This document shows, in pieces, positions 46,534 to 54,665 of a DNA stretch of 64,000 nt; positions within the stretch are counted from its first letter, which is position 1, and every line of letters starts with the position of its first letter. The notes below the pieces were generated by a model. That model saw only the letters and a program-made list of their open reading frames with translations. It was not told where the DNA came from and made no database searches. Source of the stretch: Oleispira antarctica RB-8 (lineage in GTDB: Bacteria; Pseudomonadota; Gammaproteobacteria; Pseudomonadales; Oceanobacteraceae); assembly GCA_000967895.1 (NCBI GenBank), contig FO203512.1, positions 693,582 to 757,581 of the forward strand, in the 5' to 3' direction. The position numbers and the translations under genes were made by a program.

Positions 46534-48116
46534 GCCTCAAGCTCCTCACCTTCACTTTCGCCACCCTCAATCTCGGCCACAATCGCATCAATGTCTTGGC
46601 GCAGCTGGTCGATTCTGGAAACAGTGGTTTTAAGCTCGGCATTGAGTTTTGTAATGTCGGTCACTTCACGGTTGTCTTTGGCTTCTACATAGCTGCTCAC
46701 CGACAGGTTGTAATCGTTGGCGGACACCTTTTCAAACGGTATGGATTGGGCGAAGTGTTCCACATTCGCTTTGCTATCGAATACCTGCATGATCTGTTCG
46801 ATGTGATCATGGGTAAGCGTATTGGTATTGGTGTCTTTTTTAAATAAACCACTCGCATCAATAAACTGGGTGGTGGTATCGGTTTTGTGTTTGGAGAGCA
46901 CCAGAATAGTCACCGCAATGGTGGTACCAAAAAACAGATTGGGTGCGAGTGAAATAACCGTTTCCACATAGTTGTTATCCACCAGATATTTGCGAATTTT
47001 TTGCTCAGCACCGCCACGGTAAAAAATACCGGGGAAGCACACAATAGCTGCTCGGCCTTTGCTGGATAAATAGCTGAGTGCATGTAACACAAAGGCAAAG
47101 TCGGCCTTGGATTTGGGTGCGAGTACACCCGCTGGCGCAAAGCGATCATCGTTGATCAGGGTTGGGTCATCACTGCCTATCCACTTCACCGAATACGGCG
47201 GGTTGGAGACGATGGCATCAAAGGGTTTGTCATCTAGAAAGTGCGGGTCTGTTAGGGTATTGCCCAGCTGCATATTGAACTTGTCGTAGTTGATGTTGTG
47301 TAAAAACATGTTCATACGGGCAAGGTTGTAAGTGGTGTGGTTAATCTCTTGCCCGAAGAAGCCATCTTCAATGATGTGGTTATCGAAGTGCTTTTTGGCT
47401 TGTAGTAACAGTGAACCGGAACCGGCAGCTGGGTCATAAATTTTATTGACGCTGGTTTGTTTGTGCATGGCCAGCTGCGCAATCAGCTTGGAAACGTGCT
47501 GCGGGGTAAAAAATTCACCACCGGATTTACCGGCATTGGCGGCATAGTTAGAAATGAGGAACTCGTAAGCATCACCGAACAAGTCAATTTGAGCGGCATC
47601 TGGCTTTTCATAAAAATCATGACCAAAATCCAAGCCTGCCACGCCTTTTAAAACTGCCGCTAAACGCAGGTTTTTGTCTTTAACAGTATTACCGAGTCGG
47701 TTACTGGTGGTATCGAAATCGGCAAATAGACCTTTGATGTCCGGCTCAGAGGGGTAGCCATTGGCCGAGGCTTCGATGGCGGAAAAGGTGGTGGCCAAGT
47801 CGGTGTTCAGGCTTTCGTTGTTGTTGGCGTTTTTAGCCACAGTGGCGAACAGCTGGCTGGGGTAGATGAAGTAACCCTTGGTTTTAATAGCATCGTCTTT
47901 GATGTCTGCCGTGATCACCTCATCGCTCAGCGCAGCGTAATGAATACTGTCGTCACCAGCTTCAATGTAGAGAGCAAAGTTTTCGCTGATGAAGCGATAA
48001 AATAAGGTGCCGAGGACATATTGTTTAAAATCCCAGCCGTCTACTGAACCTCGTACATCGTTGGCAATGGCCCAGATTTGTCGTTGTAGGGCGGCGCGTT
48101 GTTGCGTGCTTGTCAT
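46530..48116 (-). CDS. hsdM: Type I DNA methyltransferase HsdM (locus B)
   Basis: A 528-residue adenine methyltransferase of the type IC class. SAM-binding motif I is [12 protein letters not shown], and the catalytic motif IV is SNPPYS. It begins [23 protein letters not shown], common to this class. No frame break. It is the first gene of the intact part of locus B; a broken XRE regulator precedes it by 97 bp. Confidence 0.94.
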   Translation of the reverse strand: MTSTQQRAALQRQIWAIANDVRGSVDGWDFKQYVLGTLFYRFISENFALYIEAGDDSIHYAALSDEVITADIKDDAIKTKGYFIYPSQLFATVAKNANNNESLNTDLATTFSAIEASANGYPSEPDIKGLFADFDTTSNRLGNTVKDKNLRLAAVLKGVAGLDFGHDFYEKPDAAQIDLFGDAYEFLISNYAANAGKSGGEFFTPQHVSKLIAQLAMHKQTSVNKIYDPAAGSGSLLLQAKKHFDNHIIEDGFFGQEINHTTYNLARMNMFLHNINYDKFNMQLGNTLTDPHFLDDKPFDAIVSNPPYSVKWIGSDDPTLINDDRFAPAGVLAPKSKADFAFVLHALSYLSSKGRAAIVCFPGIFYRGGAEQKIRKYLVDNNYVETVISLAPNLFFGTTIAVTILVLSKHKTDTTTQFIDASGLFKKDTNTNTLTHDHIEQIMQVFDSKANVEHFAQSIPFEKVSANDYNLSVSSYVEAKDNREVTDITKLNAELKTTVSRIDQLRQDIDAIVAEIEGGESEGEELEA

Positions 48117-48212
48117 GCTTTTGTTCCTGTTGTTTTTCTTGGTATTAATCGTTTACTGGATGTCGTTAAATGCCTTATCAAAGGCTCTTTATCTTTTAAC
48201 GAACAAACCTGT

Positions 48213-48392
48213 TTATTGTTGGGTCAGCTCAAGTAGATCCCCTACCTGGCATTCAAAGAGCAGGCACAGCTTCTAAATGGCTTCTAAATCCACTTTCTGG
48301 GCCGTTTCTTTATAGAGCAAAGTCACCGTGGCGCGGCTCAAGTCCGTTTCTCTGGCGACCTCGGCAATACTCATCTTGTGTTCGCTCATCAT
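48213..48392 (-). pseudogene. XRE-type controller gene with in-frame amber stop
   Basis: From ATG 48392 the frame reads MMSEHKMSIAEVARETDLSR, then ATVTLLYKETAQKVDLEAI, then TAG (48273-48275), and continues KLCLLFECQVGDLLELTQQ to TAA at 48213. Without the stop it is a 59-residue Cro/C1-type helix-turn-helix protein; the codon is probably GAG or AAG in intact homologues. Its position before hsdM suggests a controller of the R-M operon. Confidence 0.7.
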
Positions 48393-48413
48393 TTGGGGGA
48401 GATATATTTAATT

Positions 48414-48614
48414 ATGATGTCAGCTTCGCTAAGGGCTTTCTTATCCATCGTTCTAACCATCTTTATTATCCGTGATGTCGCGCTATCCTATTTGCTTCAA
48501 GTGCTGGTGGTAAGCGTGCTTGAAGCAATGGCCTTACATTTAGGCGGGGTGTTGTAGATATAGTGACAATGCCCTATTTAGTGCGGTTTTTCAAGATTAG
48601 TGAGCGATTTGTAA
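48414..48614. repeat. 201-bp hsdR 5' block, copy B (remnant)
   Basis: Equal in length to 32323-32523, with a few mismatches. It contains the first 12 hsdR codons and upstream DNA only; the rest of that hsdR gene is absent. It lies between the R-M locus B regulator and the integrase. Confidence 0.92.
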
Positions 48615-48653
48615 GTGGGGGAGGGCTTATGCTGGTGGGCATAAGGTAATGGT

Positions 48654-48726
48654 TGCGCACTTATTTGAGTGGTGCGCAGTGCGCAAAAGTGCGCACTTAT
48701 TAAAGAAAGTGCGCAGGTAGTGCGTA
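48654..48726. repeat. TGCGCA cluster beside the integrase
   Basis: Five TGCGCA palindromes (48654, 48673, 48680, 48690, 48710) and a degenerate one (TGCGTA, 48721) lie within 73 bp directly after the integrase stop. They can form a hairpin around 48688-48697 and may be protein sites or an int terminator. Confidence 0.6.
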
Positions 48727-48745
48727 CTTAGGGGGAGTGAATTAT

Positions 48746-49996
48746 CTATGTTCCAGTTTGAACCAGTGAAATAGATTTTCTGCTCGCCAAGCTTATTTGG
48801 CCTGTTGCGGCTTTCTCGATATGCTCACTCCACCAACACATCATTGGTATTCTGCGTTTAATATACTCAGCGCGGTTGTAGGCGTTGCGAACTTCGTTAT
48901 CACTTATGTGCGCGAGTGCGGCTTCTACTATATCGGCATCAAAGCCTTGTTCATTTAAGGTGGTGCTGGCTAATGACCTTAGCCCGTGTGCAACTAGTTG
49001 GCCATGAAAGCCCATTCGCTTTAAAGCAACGTTAGGGGTTGCAGGGTGCATGTGTTTATGGAAATTCCTATCCGAAGGAAAAACGAAAGGAGATGTGCCG
49101 CTAATCGGCCTCATAAGTGCAAGTAGAGAAATACTTTGCTCTGATAACGGTACGGTATGAGCTTTCTTTTTCTTCATTCTTTCGGCGGGTATGTTCCATA
49201 GAGCATTTTCAAAATCTATTTCGTCCCACTTAGTACCTGCGGCTTCGCTGGGTCTTACCATTGTGTGCAGTTGCCATTCAATGAGACAGCGAGTCGTTAT
49301 TTTAATACTTGCGACCGAAAGAGCGGCCATTAGAGTGGGTAGCTGTTCAGGTTTCAGTGTGGGAAGGTGCTGCTTAACAGGTGAGTGAAACGCTTTATTT
49401 ATACCGGTTAAAGGGTTCGAGGTGATCAATCCAATATTAACGGCATAAAGCATGATTTCGTTAAGGCGCTGACAAAGGCGTTTTACAGTTTCTAAGCTAC
49501 CTTTCATCGCAATCGGCTTTATCGTTTCTATTGCTTTTACGGCTGAAACTTTGTGGATGGGTAGTTTGCCTAGCGATGGAAATATATGCAGCTCTAGTGA
49601 GCGCCACGTGTCTAGGGCATGGTTTTCAGAGACGGTACTCTTCTTAATTTCTAGCCACTGGCTTGCAACATGCTCAAGCGTATTGTTGTTTGCTTCAGCA
49701 CTTTGCAGTTTATGGTCGTCACGATGTTCTTTGGGGTCGATGTCTTTAGCAAGTAGCGCTTTTGCTGCATCTCTTTGTTTGCGAGCTTCTGCAAGTGAAG
49801 TACTGGGGTAATTACCAAAACTAAGACTTGTGCGCTTCTTAGTGTAAGGGCGGTAATAATCTAATAGCCATAGTTTGGAACCATTGGGTTTAACTCGTAA
49901 CTGTAAACCACCTCCATCAGTTAAGGTATAAACCTTGTCTTTAGGCTTGGCTTGTTTCACTTCTGTATTAGTTAGGGGTTTGGTTAATTTGGCCAT
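48746..49996 (-). CDS. int: P4-type tyrosine integrase
   Basis: A 416-residue integrase. The N-terminal DUF4102-like arm-binding domain (LTDGGGLQLRVKPNGSKLWLLDYY, SFGNYPSTSLAEARKQR) precedes a SAM-like core-binding domain and the catalytic domain. Catalytic residues seen are R in HTMVRPSEAAG, HGLR, H in EAALAHIS and the probable nucleophilic Y in NRAEYIKRR. It abuts ssrA, as expected for an element integrated at the tmRNA 3' end. It starts among GTACTACTA repeats, which suggests autoregulation. Confidence 0.94.
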   Translation of the reverse strand: MAKLTKPLTNTEVKQAKPKDKVYTLTDGGGLQLRVKPNGSKLWLLDYYRPYTKKRTSLSFGNYPSTSLAEARKQRDAAKALLAKDIDPKEHRDDHKLQSAEANNNTLEHVASQWLEIKKSTVSENHALDTWRSLELHIFPSLGKLPIHKVSAVKAIETIKPIAMKGSLETVKRLCQRLNEIMLYAVNIGLITSNPLTGINKAFHSPVKQHLPTLKPEQLPTLMAALSVASIKITTRCLIEWQLHTMVRPSEAAGTKWDEIDFENALWNIPAERMKKKKAHTVPLSEQSISLLALMRPISGTSPFVFPSDRNFHKHMHPATPNVALKRMGFHGQLVAHGLRSLASTTLNEQGFDADIVEAALAHISDNEVRNAYNRAEYIKRRIPMMCWWSEHIEKAATGQISLASRKSISLVQTGT

Positions 49997-49998
49997 TT

Positions 49999-50050
49999 TA
50001 GTAGTACCGCTTTTAGTAGTACAGCTACGGTACTACTAACAGTACTACTA
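49999..50050. promoter_or_regulatory. GTACTACTA repeats in the integrase promoter
   Basis: Four copies, two inverted (TAGTAGTAC at 49999-50007, 50014-50022) and two direct (50030-50038, 50042-50050), lie just before the integrase ATG. Two more are at 32783-32803. These are candidate Int arm or AlpA sites. The rest of 49997-50160 is the terminator and 35 bp of spacer. Confidence 0.6.
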
Positions 50051-50092
50051 AATCAACCGGATGTACTCGGAAGCCTGAGAACCTTACAGGCA

Positions 50093-50127
50093 TAAAAAAA
50101 GGCCCATAACCTAGTGGTTATGGGCCT
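50093..50127 (-). terminator. Strong terminator downstream of ssrA (inside the island)
   Basis: A 12-bp perfect stem, AGGCCCATAACC (50100-50111) with its complement at 50116-50127 and a 4-base loop, followed on the minus strand by seven T. It lies on the island side of the att site, so the island brings a replacement terminator for ssrA. Confidence 0.88.
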
Positions 50128-50160
50128 TTCCGGAGTTTCTAGGACTTACTAGGAACTCAA

Positions 50161-50185
50161 TATGGTGGAGGCGGTGGGAATTGAA
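50161..50185. repeat. Right att site within the ssrA 3' end
   Basis: The last bases of tmRNA (TATGGTGGA then GGCGGTGGGAATTGAA on the plus strand). The 16-base core is identical to the left site at 32705-32728. Confidence 0.8.
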
Positions 50186-50517
50186 CCCACGTCCGTCAAT
50201 CCGCCACTAACTGATCTTCACATGCTTGGCCACTTTATTAAGTTAACCCGTCACGGCCCAAGAGGCAGGGAGTTTGGGGCGAGCTCGATTAGTTTTAGAC
50301 CTTAAGCTACGAGCGAAGCCGCCAGTCGATCCTATTTTGCGTGCCCTTATCCGATGGTAATAGGCAACCATCTTCAAAGGTAAGCAGCCTAAGCTGCTAG
50401 TGCGTAGTTTTCGTCGTTTGCGACTATAATTTTGTATGACATTTATTTACGAGATTATCATACCCTCTCGACATGCACCTTTAGCTTTGTAACCAACGTC
50501 GAATCCAGAGCGCCCCC
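50163..50517 (-). ncRNA. ssrA: Transfer-messenger RNA
   Basis: A 355-nt tmRNA, the rescue RNA for stalled ribosomes. The 5' end (GGGGGCGCTCTGGATTCGAC, at 50517) and the 3' end (GTTCAATTCCCACCGCCTCC, ending in encoded CCA at 50163) form the tRNA-like part. The tag frame at 50389-50421 reads ANDENYALAA then TAG. smpB lies just upstream in the same orientation. The 3' end is rebuilt by the island att site and remains functional in sequence. Confidence 0.97.
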
Positions 50518-50678
50518 AAATTCTCGTTGTTACTGATTCTTTTCTATTTATAAATGCTGTTAAGCATTTTAAAAAAGTATCATTAACTTGGTTTAGCCAG
50601 TCTACTCGATGTTTCTATTATTTACTATTTATCTTGTACTTAATTATGCGTTTAAGTCATAAACTTAACGGATGCTCT

Positions 50679-51161
50679 CTATCTCACAGAGTGTTTCATC
50701 GTACGTTCTTTCTGTTTAGCCCAATCTTTATCTTTGTCGGCATTTCGTTTGTCGTGGTCTTGCTTGCCTTTTGCTAGGGCAATGTCCACTTTCACGATAT
50801 GTCCTTTCCAATAAAGCGCCGTACATACACAGGTATAACCTTTCGCGTTGATCTGCTGTTCTAGCTTTTCAATTTCACGTTTGTGTAAGAGTAATTTCCG
50901 CTCACGTTTGGGTTCGGTGATTATGTAGGCCGTCGCTGTTGGTAGGGCTGTTATTAAACAGCCGTATAACCATGCTTCGCCTTCACGAATGAATACGTAC
51001 GAATCAACGAGTTGACACCTTCCTGCGCGTAGGGCTTTTACTTCCCAGCCAGTAAGAACAACCCCACACTCGACATTATTACTGAGGTGAAAGTCGTGAC
51101 GTGCTTTTTTGTTTTGAGCAATTGTATTGCCACTGTTTCCAGATTTTTTCTTTTTAGCCAT
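50679..51161 (-). CDS. smpB: SsrA-binding protein SmpB
   Basis: A 160-residue RNA-binding protein that delivers tmRNA to stalled ribosomes. Family segments are IAQNKKARHDFHLSNNVECGVVLTGWEVKALRAG, LYGCLI and RKLLLHKREIEKLEQQI. The C-terminal tail is basic (KQEHDKRNADKDKDWAKQK-type), as required for decoding-centre contacts. It lies 161 bp from ssrA on the same strand and is divergent from the NSS transporter gene. Confidence 0.97.
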   Translation of the reverse strand: MAKKKKSGNSGNTIAQNKKARHDFHLSNNVECGVVLTGWEVKALRAGRCQLVDSYVFIREGEAWLYGCLITALPTATAYIITEPKRERKLLLHKREIEKLEQQINAKGYTCVCTALYWKGHIVKVDIALAKGKQDHDKRNADKDKDWAKQKERTMKHSVR

Positions 51162-51273
51162 GGCGGCATTATAGCGCTATGAAACTATAAAAAGCACGGC
51201 CCTTGTGGCTTTGGCCGAAATTTTAGACAATAGGCACTGTAAGAGTCTTCATAATTCGCATGAGAATAAAAAA

Positions 51274-52776
51274 ATGTCAGAGCAAAAACGCGGTATGCAC
51301 GGTATTTGGGGAGGTCGATGGACCTTTATTTTAGCGGCGACAGGCTCCGCTGTTGGCTTGGGTAATCTCTGGAAGTTCCCGTATATCACGGGTGAGAACG
51401 GTGGTGGGGCATTTGTTTTGGTCTATCTTGCCTGTATTTTACTCGCGGGTATTCCGGTGATGTTAGCGGAAGTATTGTTGGGGCGTAAAGAGCGCATGAG
51501 CCCAATTAATACGATGGCTGCAATGACGGATGAAACCGGTGCGCCCAAATTTTTCCGTGGAATTGGTTGGATGGGGGCTTTGTCGGGGTTCTTTATTCTA
51601 TCTTTTTACAGTGTCATTGCGGGTTGGGCATTACTTTATGTCGGAAAAATAGCGTCTGGAGCATTTACGGGTATTGATGCTGATGGCTCTGGTGCGGCTT
51701 TTGGTGCGATGTTGGCTGATCCTGTTGGTCTTACAATTTGGCACACTGTTTTTATGGTGTTGACTGGAGCGGTGATTGCTCGTGGAGTTAATAAGGGTTT
51801 AGAAGCAACGCTAAATGTTTTGATGCCAATTTTGTTCGTTCTTATGTTGATCTTATTTGGTTATAGCTTAACTACTCCAGGCTTTATGCAAGGTTTTCAC
51901 TTCTTATTCGATTTTGATTTTTCTAAATTGTCTACTGAAAGCATTGTTGTGGCTTTAGGGCATTCTTTCTTTACCTTGAGTCTGGGTATGGGGGCGATCA
52001 TGGCCTACGGTGCGTATATGCCGAGTAAGCAGTCTTTGGGTAAAACGATTTTATGGGTAGGTCTGTTGGATACGTTGGTTGCTTTAGTGGCTGGTATGAT
52101 CATTTTTGCGATTGTATTCTCTAACGGTCTTGAACCTTCTTCTGGCCCTGGTTTGATGTTTATCAGTCTGCCGATTGCTTTTGGTAGTATGCCAGGCGGT
52201 GTTTTCTTTGGTACGGTGTTCTTTATTTTGGTATCGATTGCGGCGTGGAGTTCGGCTATTTCTATTGCTGAGCCAGCGGTTGCTTGGGCTGTTGAGAAGG
52301 GTGGGAGTCGTATTGTTTCTACCGTCGCTATTTTTGCGGTGGCTTGGTTTATTGGTCTTGGCTCGGTATTGTCATTTAATGATTGGGCTGGTTATCAGGC
52401 ATTTGTGTTCATTAGTGAAATGGATTTGGTCAGTGGGGTGGAAGAAAAGGTACATACGGCTTTCCATTTATTTGCCAATGTTAATCTTTTACAAGCTGAA
52501 TATGTGAATACAGCAGCTGTTTCTTATCATATAGAAGGTAAGACATTCTTTGATTCTTTAGATTTCTTAACGTCTAACATCATGCTGCCTTTGGGTGGTT
52601 TATTGATTGCTATTTTCGTTGGTTGGTTCATGTCTAGCGATATGATTAAACAAGAAATGAAAATGAAGAATGAGGCAATGTTTACCATTTGGCGTTTTGT
52701 ATTACGCTACATTTCTCCGGTTGCGATTGCGTTAATCTTTATCAATAGCTCAGGTTTGCTTAAGTATTTGGCATAA
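51274..52776 (+). CDS. Sodium-dependent transporter of the NSS/SNF family
   Basis: About 500 residues from MSEQKRGMHGIWGG (51274); the frame is open upstream to 51205, but that part lacks family sequence. About 11-12 membrane segments. The family motif in TM1 is FILAATGSAVGLGNLWKFPYITGENGGGAF, with the unwound sodium/substrate site. Members import amino acids or related solutes with Na+; the substrate is unknown. It lies between smpB and ratA, and ratA starts 16 bp after it. Confidence 0.9.
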   Translation: MSEQKRGMHGIWGGRWTFILAATGSAVGLGNLWKFPYITGENGGGAFVLVYLACILLAGIPVMLAEVLLGRKERMSPINTMAAMTDETGAPKFFRGIGWMGALSGFFILSFYSVIAGWALLYVGKIASGAFTGIDADGSGAAFGAMLADPVGLTIWHTVFMVLTGAVIARGVNKGLEATLNVLMPILFVLMLILFGYSLTTPGFMQGFHFLFDFDFSKLSTESIVVALGHSFFTLSLGMGAIMAYGAYMPSKQSLGKTILWVGLLDTLVALVAGMIIFAIVFSNGLEPSSGPGLMFISLPIAFGSMPGGVFFGTVFFILVSIAAWSSAISIAEPAVAWAVEKGGSRIVSTVAIFAVAWFIGLGSVLSFNDWAGYQAFVFISEMDLVSGVEEKVHTAFHLFANVNLLQAEYVNTAAVSYHIEGKTFFDSLDFLTSNIMLPLGGLLIAIFVGWFMSSDMIKQEMKMKNEAMFTIWRFVLRYISPVAIALIFINSSGLLKYLA

Positions 52777-52791
52777 AGGGAAGAGAAGAGT

Positions 52792-53223
52792 ATGACTTCG
52801 ATTACTCGCAGTGCATTAGTGATGCACAGCGCAGAGCAGATGTATGGTTTGGTGAATGATGTGGAAAGTTATCCGCAGTTTTTACCAGGCTGTGCTGCTA
52901 CTGAGTTAATTTCAAAAACTGATGAAGAGATGGTGGCGAGTTTGACCATTAGCAAGATCGGGGTAAACCAAACGTTTACGACCCGCAATCGCTTGCACTT
53001 TCCTGATCGCATGGAGTTGTCGCTGGTGGATGGCCCTTTTAGTCAGTTTGTCGGCATTTGGCATTTCCAGCGTTTATCGGATGAAGCCTGCAAGGTGACA
53101 TTCAATATGGATTTTGAAGTAAACAATATGTTAACGGGCTTTGCCTTGGGCGCGGTATTTAAGCAAATGGCGTCGACGATGGTCGATTCTTTTGTTCAGC
53201 GCGCTAAGCAAGTATATGGGTAG
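52792..53223 (+). CDS. ratA: RatA-family START/polyketide-cyclase-like protein
   Basis: A 143-residue START-like protein (ITRSALVMHSAEQMYGLVNDVESYPQFLPGC; TTRNRLHFPDRMELSLVDGPF). E. coli RatA was described as a ribosome-association toxin, and relatives bind ubiquinone (Coq10-like), so the role is debated. It forms a unit with rnfH, which starts nine bases later. Confidence 0.92.
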   Translation: MTSITRSALVMHSAEQMYGLVNDVESYPQFLPGCAATELISKTDEEMVASLTISKIGVNQTFTTRNRLHFPDRMELSLVDGPFSQFVGIWHFQRLSDEACKVTFNMDFEVNNMLTGFALGAVFKQMASTMVDSFVQRAKQVYG

Positions 53224-53232
53224 TCGATAAAA

Positions 53233-53526
53233 ATGAGCGAGCAAATTGAGATTGAGGTTGTTTATGGTTTGGCCCATAAACAGAAGCTGGTTAGTATTAT
53301 GGTTGATCTAGGTACGACGGTTCGTCAGGGTGCAGAGCAGTCGGGTTTAGATCAGGAGTTTTCTGAGCTGAATATCGGCGAGTCGAAATTGGGGATATTT
53401 GGTAAGGCTGTTCGAAGCCCTGAGACTGAGCTGTTAAAGGCGGGTGATCGTATTGAAATTTATCGCCCGTTATTAATCGACCCTAAAGCGGCGCGAGCCA
53501 ATCGTGCAGCTAAGGCGGCTAAGTAG
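53233..53526 (+). CDS. rnfH: RnfH/RatB-family ubiquitin-fold protein
   Basis: A 97-residue protein with a beta-grasp pattern: IEIEVVYGLAHKQKLVSIMVDLGTTVRQ and GDRIEIYRPLLIDPKAARANRA at the end, the strongest family hallmark. It is usually paired with ratA, as here. Confidence 0.9.
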   Translation: MSEQIEIEVVYGLAHKQKLVSIMVDLGTTVRQGAEQSGLDQEFSELNIGESKLGIFGKAVRSPETELLKAGDRIEIYRPLLIDPKAARANRAAKAAK

Positions 53527-53584
53527 ATTAAGTATCTTTAATCTGTTGAGTGCTTCTGGTTTACAAGCTTCTGGTTTTACAAAA

Positions 53585-53619
53585 AAGAACAGCTCTTTGT
53601 TATTTAAAGAGCTGTTCTT
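53585..53619. terminator. Bidirectional terminator between rnfH and bamE
   Basis: A 14-bp perfect stem, AAGAACAGCTCTTT (53585-53598) with its complement at 53606-53619, a 7-base loop, and a T-run on the bamE side. It separates the two convergent genes. Confidence 0.88.
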
Positions 53620-53659
53620 AATCTGCTCAGTGTTACTCATAAAAACGCGTTATAAAATA

Positions 53660-54052
53660 TTATTCGCTTGGGATCTCGAGTAGATTATTCTCTTTTTTGT
53701 CTTCCAATACTTCTTGTTGGTTCTCTGGTTCGTCTTCTTGTGGCACTTCGCCTTCAATGTGTGTGTAAATATCATCTTCAAAGAACACGGTTACTTGGTA
53801 TTCTTTAACAACCTTGTCGCGGCGTTCAAGAGTATATAAATAATCCCAGCGGTTTTGTTGGTAAGGCGAGCGAATAAGTGGGGTGCCCATAACATAGGCT
53901 ACCTGGCGCTTTGTCATGCCGATTTTCAGCTCGTCAATCATATCTTGAGTGACAATGTTTCCTTGTTGCACCGTAAGCTTGTACACTTTCGGGATACTAC
54001 AGGCTGAAATAAATAAAAAGCTGAGTAAAACAGTAAGAATTCTAAATTGCAT
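53660..54052 (-). CDS. bamE: Outer-membrane assembly lipoprotein BamE (SmpA/OmlA)
   Basis: A 130-residue lipoprotein with the signal and lipobox LLSFLFISAC (Cys near residue 18). The core is QGNIVTQDMIDELKIGMTKRQVAYVMGTPLI, then WDYLYTLERR, matching BamE, which aids insertion of outer-membrane proteins. The C-terminal tail is acidic and longer than in E. coli. It is divergent from fur. Confidence 0.94.
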   Translation of the reverse strand: MQFRILTVLLSFLFISACSIPKVYKLTVQQGNIVTQDMIDELKIGMTKRQVAYVMGTPLIRSPYQQNRWDYLYTLERRDKVVKEYQVTVFFEDDIYTHIEGEVPQEDEPENQQEVLEDKKENNLLEIPSE

Positions 54053-54142
54053 GGTATTGGCTATTGGCTTTGTCGTTAGAAGCCTTGATAATACCTGATA
54101 AAGTAAATTGCTGTAAGCCGCTGCGAAATATTCGAGGAAGAG

Positions 54143-54550
54143 ATGTCAGATCAAAATGCCGAACTGCGTAAAGTAGGTTTAAAAGTAACGCTACCCCGCG
54201 TGAAAATTTTACAAATTTTAGAGAACTCTACCGCTCGCCATATGAGTGCCGAAGATGTTTATAAAGCTTTAATAGAAGCGGGTGAAGATGTAGGTCTTGC
54301 GACGGTATATCGCGTACTGACCCAGTTTGAAACGGCTGAACTAGTGGCCCGTCATAACTTTGATAGCGGCCACTCTGTATTCGAATTGTCTCGTGGTGAC
54401 CATCACGATCACATGGTGAATATGGAAAATGGCGAGGTCATTGAATTCACCAATGATCAAATTGAGCGTTTGCAGCACGAAATTGCAGAAGCCCATGGTT
54501 ATGACTTGATCGACCACAGTTTGGTCCTTTACGTTCGCCCTAAGAAGTAG
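54143..54550 (+). CDS. fur: Ferric uptake regulator Fur
   Basis: A 135-residue iron-responsive repressor. The winged helix covers residues 1-83 (GLKVTLPRVKILQILE; VGLATVYRVLTQFE). The metal-binding segment is HHDHMVNMENGEVIEF. No cysteine is present, so the E. coli-type structural Cys4 zinc site is absent, as in some other Fur proteins. Gene order bamE-fur-recN is conserved in many gammaproteobacteria. Confidence 0.96.
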   Translation: MSDQNAELRKVGLKVTLPRVKILQILENSTARHMSAEDVYKALIEAGEDVGLATVYRVLTQFETAELVARHNFDSGHSVFELSRGDHHDHMVNMENGEVIEFTNDQIERLQHEIAEAHGYDLIDHSLVLYVRPKK

Positions 54551-54604
54551 ACTAACTATTTTTCTTTAGGCTATGAGCTGTATTAAGAAAAAGCTGCTTC
54601 AACA

Positions 54605-54642
54605 AAAAAGCCTTTGTTTGGTAATACAAACAAAGGCTTTTT
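54605..54642. terminator. Terminator between fur and recN
   Basis: A 16-bp perfect stem (54605-54620 with 54627-54642), AAAAAGCCTTTGTTTG and its complement with a 6-base loop. The A-run before and T-run after it make it work in both directions for the convergent genes. Confidence 0.92.
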
Positions 54643-54665
54643 GCTGTCTGGCTGATTAATAGAGC

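Larger units (their letters stand above)
32705..50185. mobile_element. ssrA-integrated P4-like genomic island
   Basis: An interval of about 17.5 kb between two copies of the tmRNA 3' end. It contains a P4-type tyrosine integrase next to ssrA (48746-49996), an AlpA-like regulator, small DNA-binding genes and a type I R-M locus as cargo. No phage structural genes are present. GTACTACTA repeats at both ends support the limits. Two IS elements (an IS66 and an IS256) are nested inside. Confidence 0.8.

Noticed and set aside
28225-48392. Amber suppression as an explanation for the two in-frame TAG codons
   Set aside because: TAG is used as an ordinary stop in nearby genes such as ratA, and both affected genes lie in decaying mobile DNA, so simple mutation is more likely.
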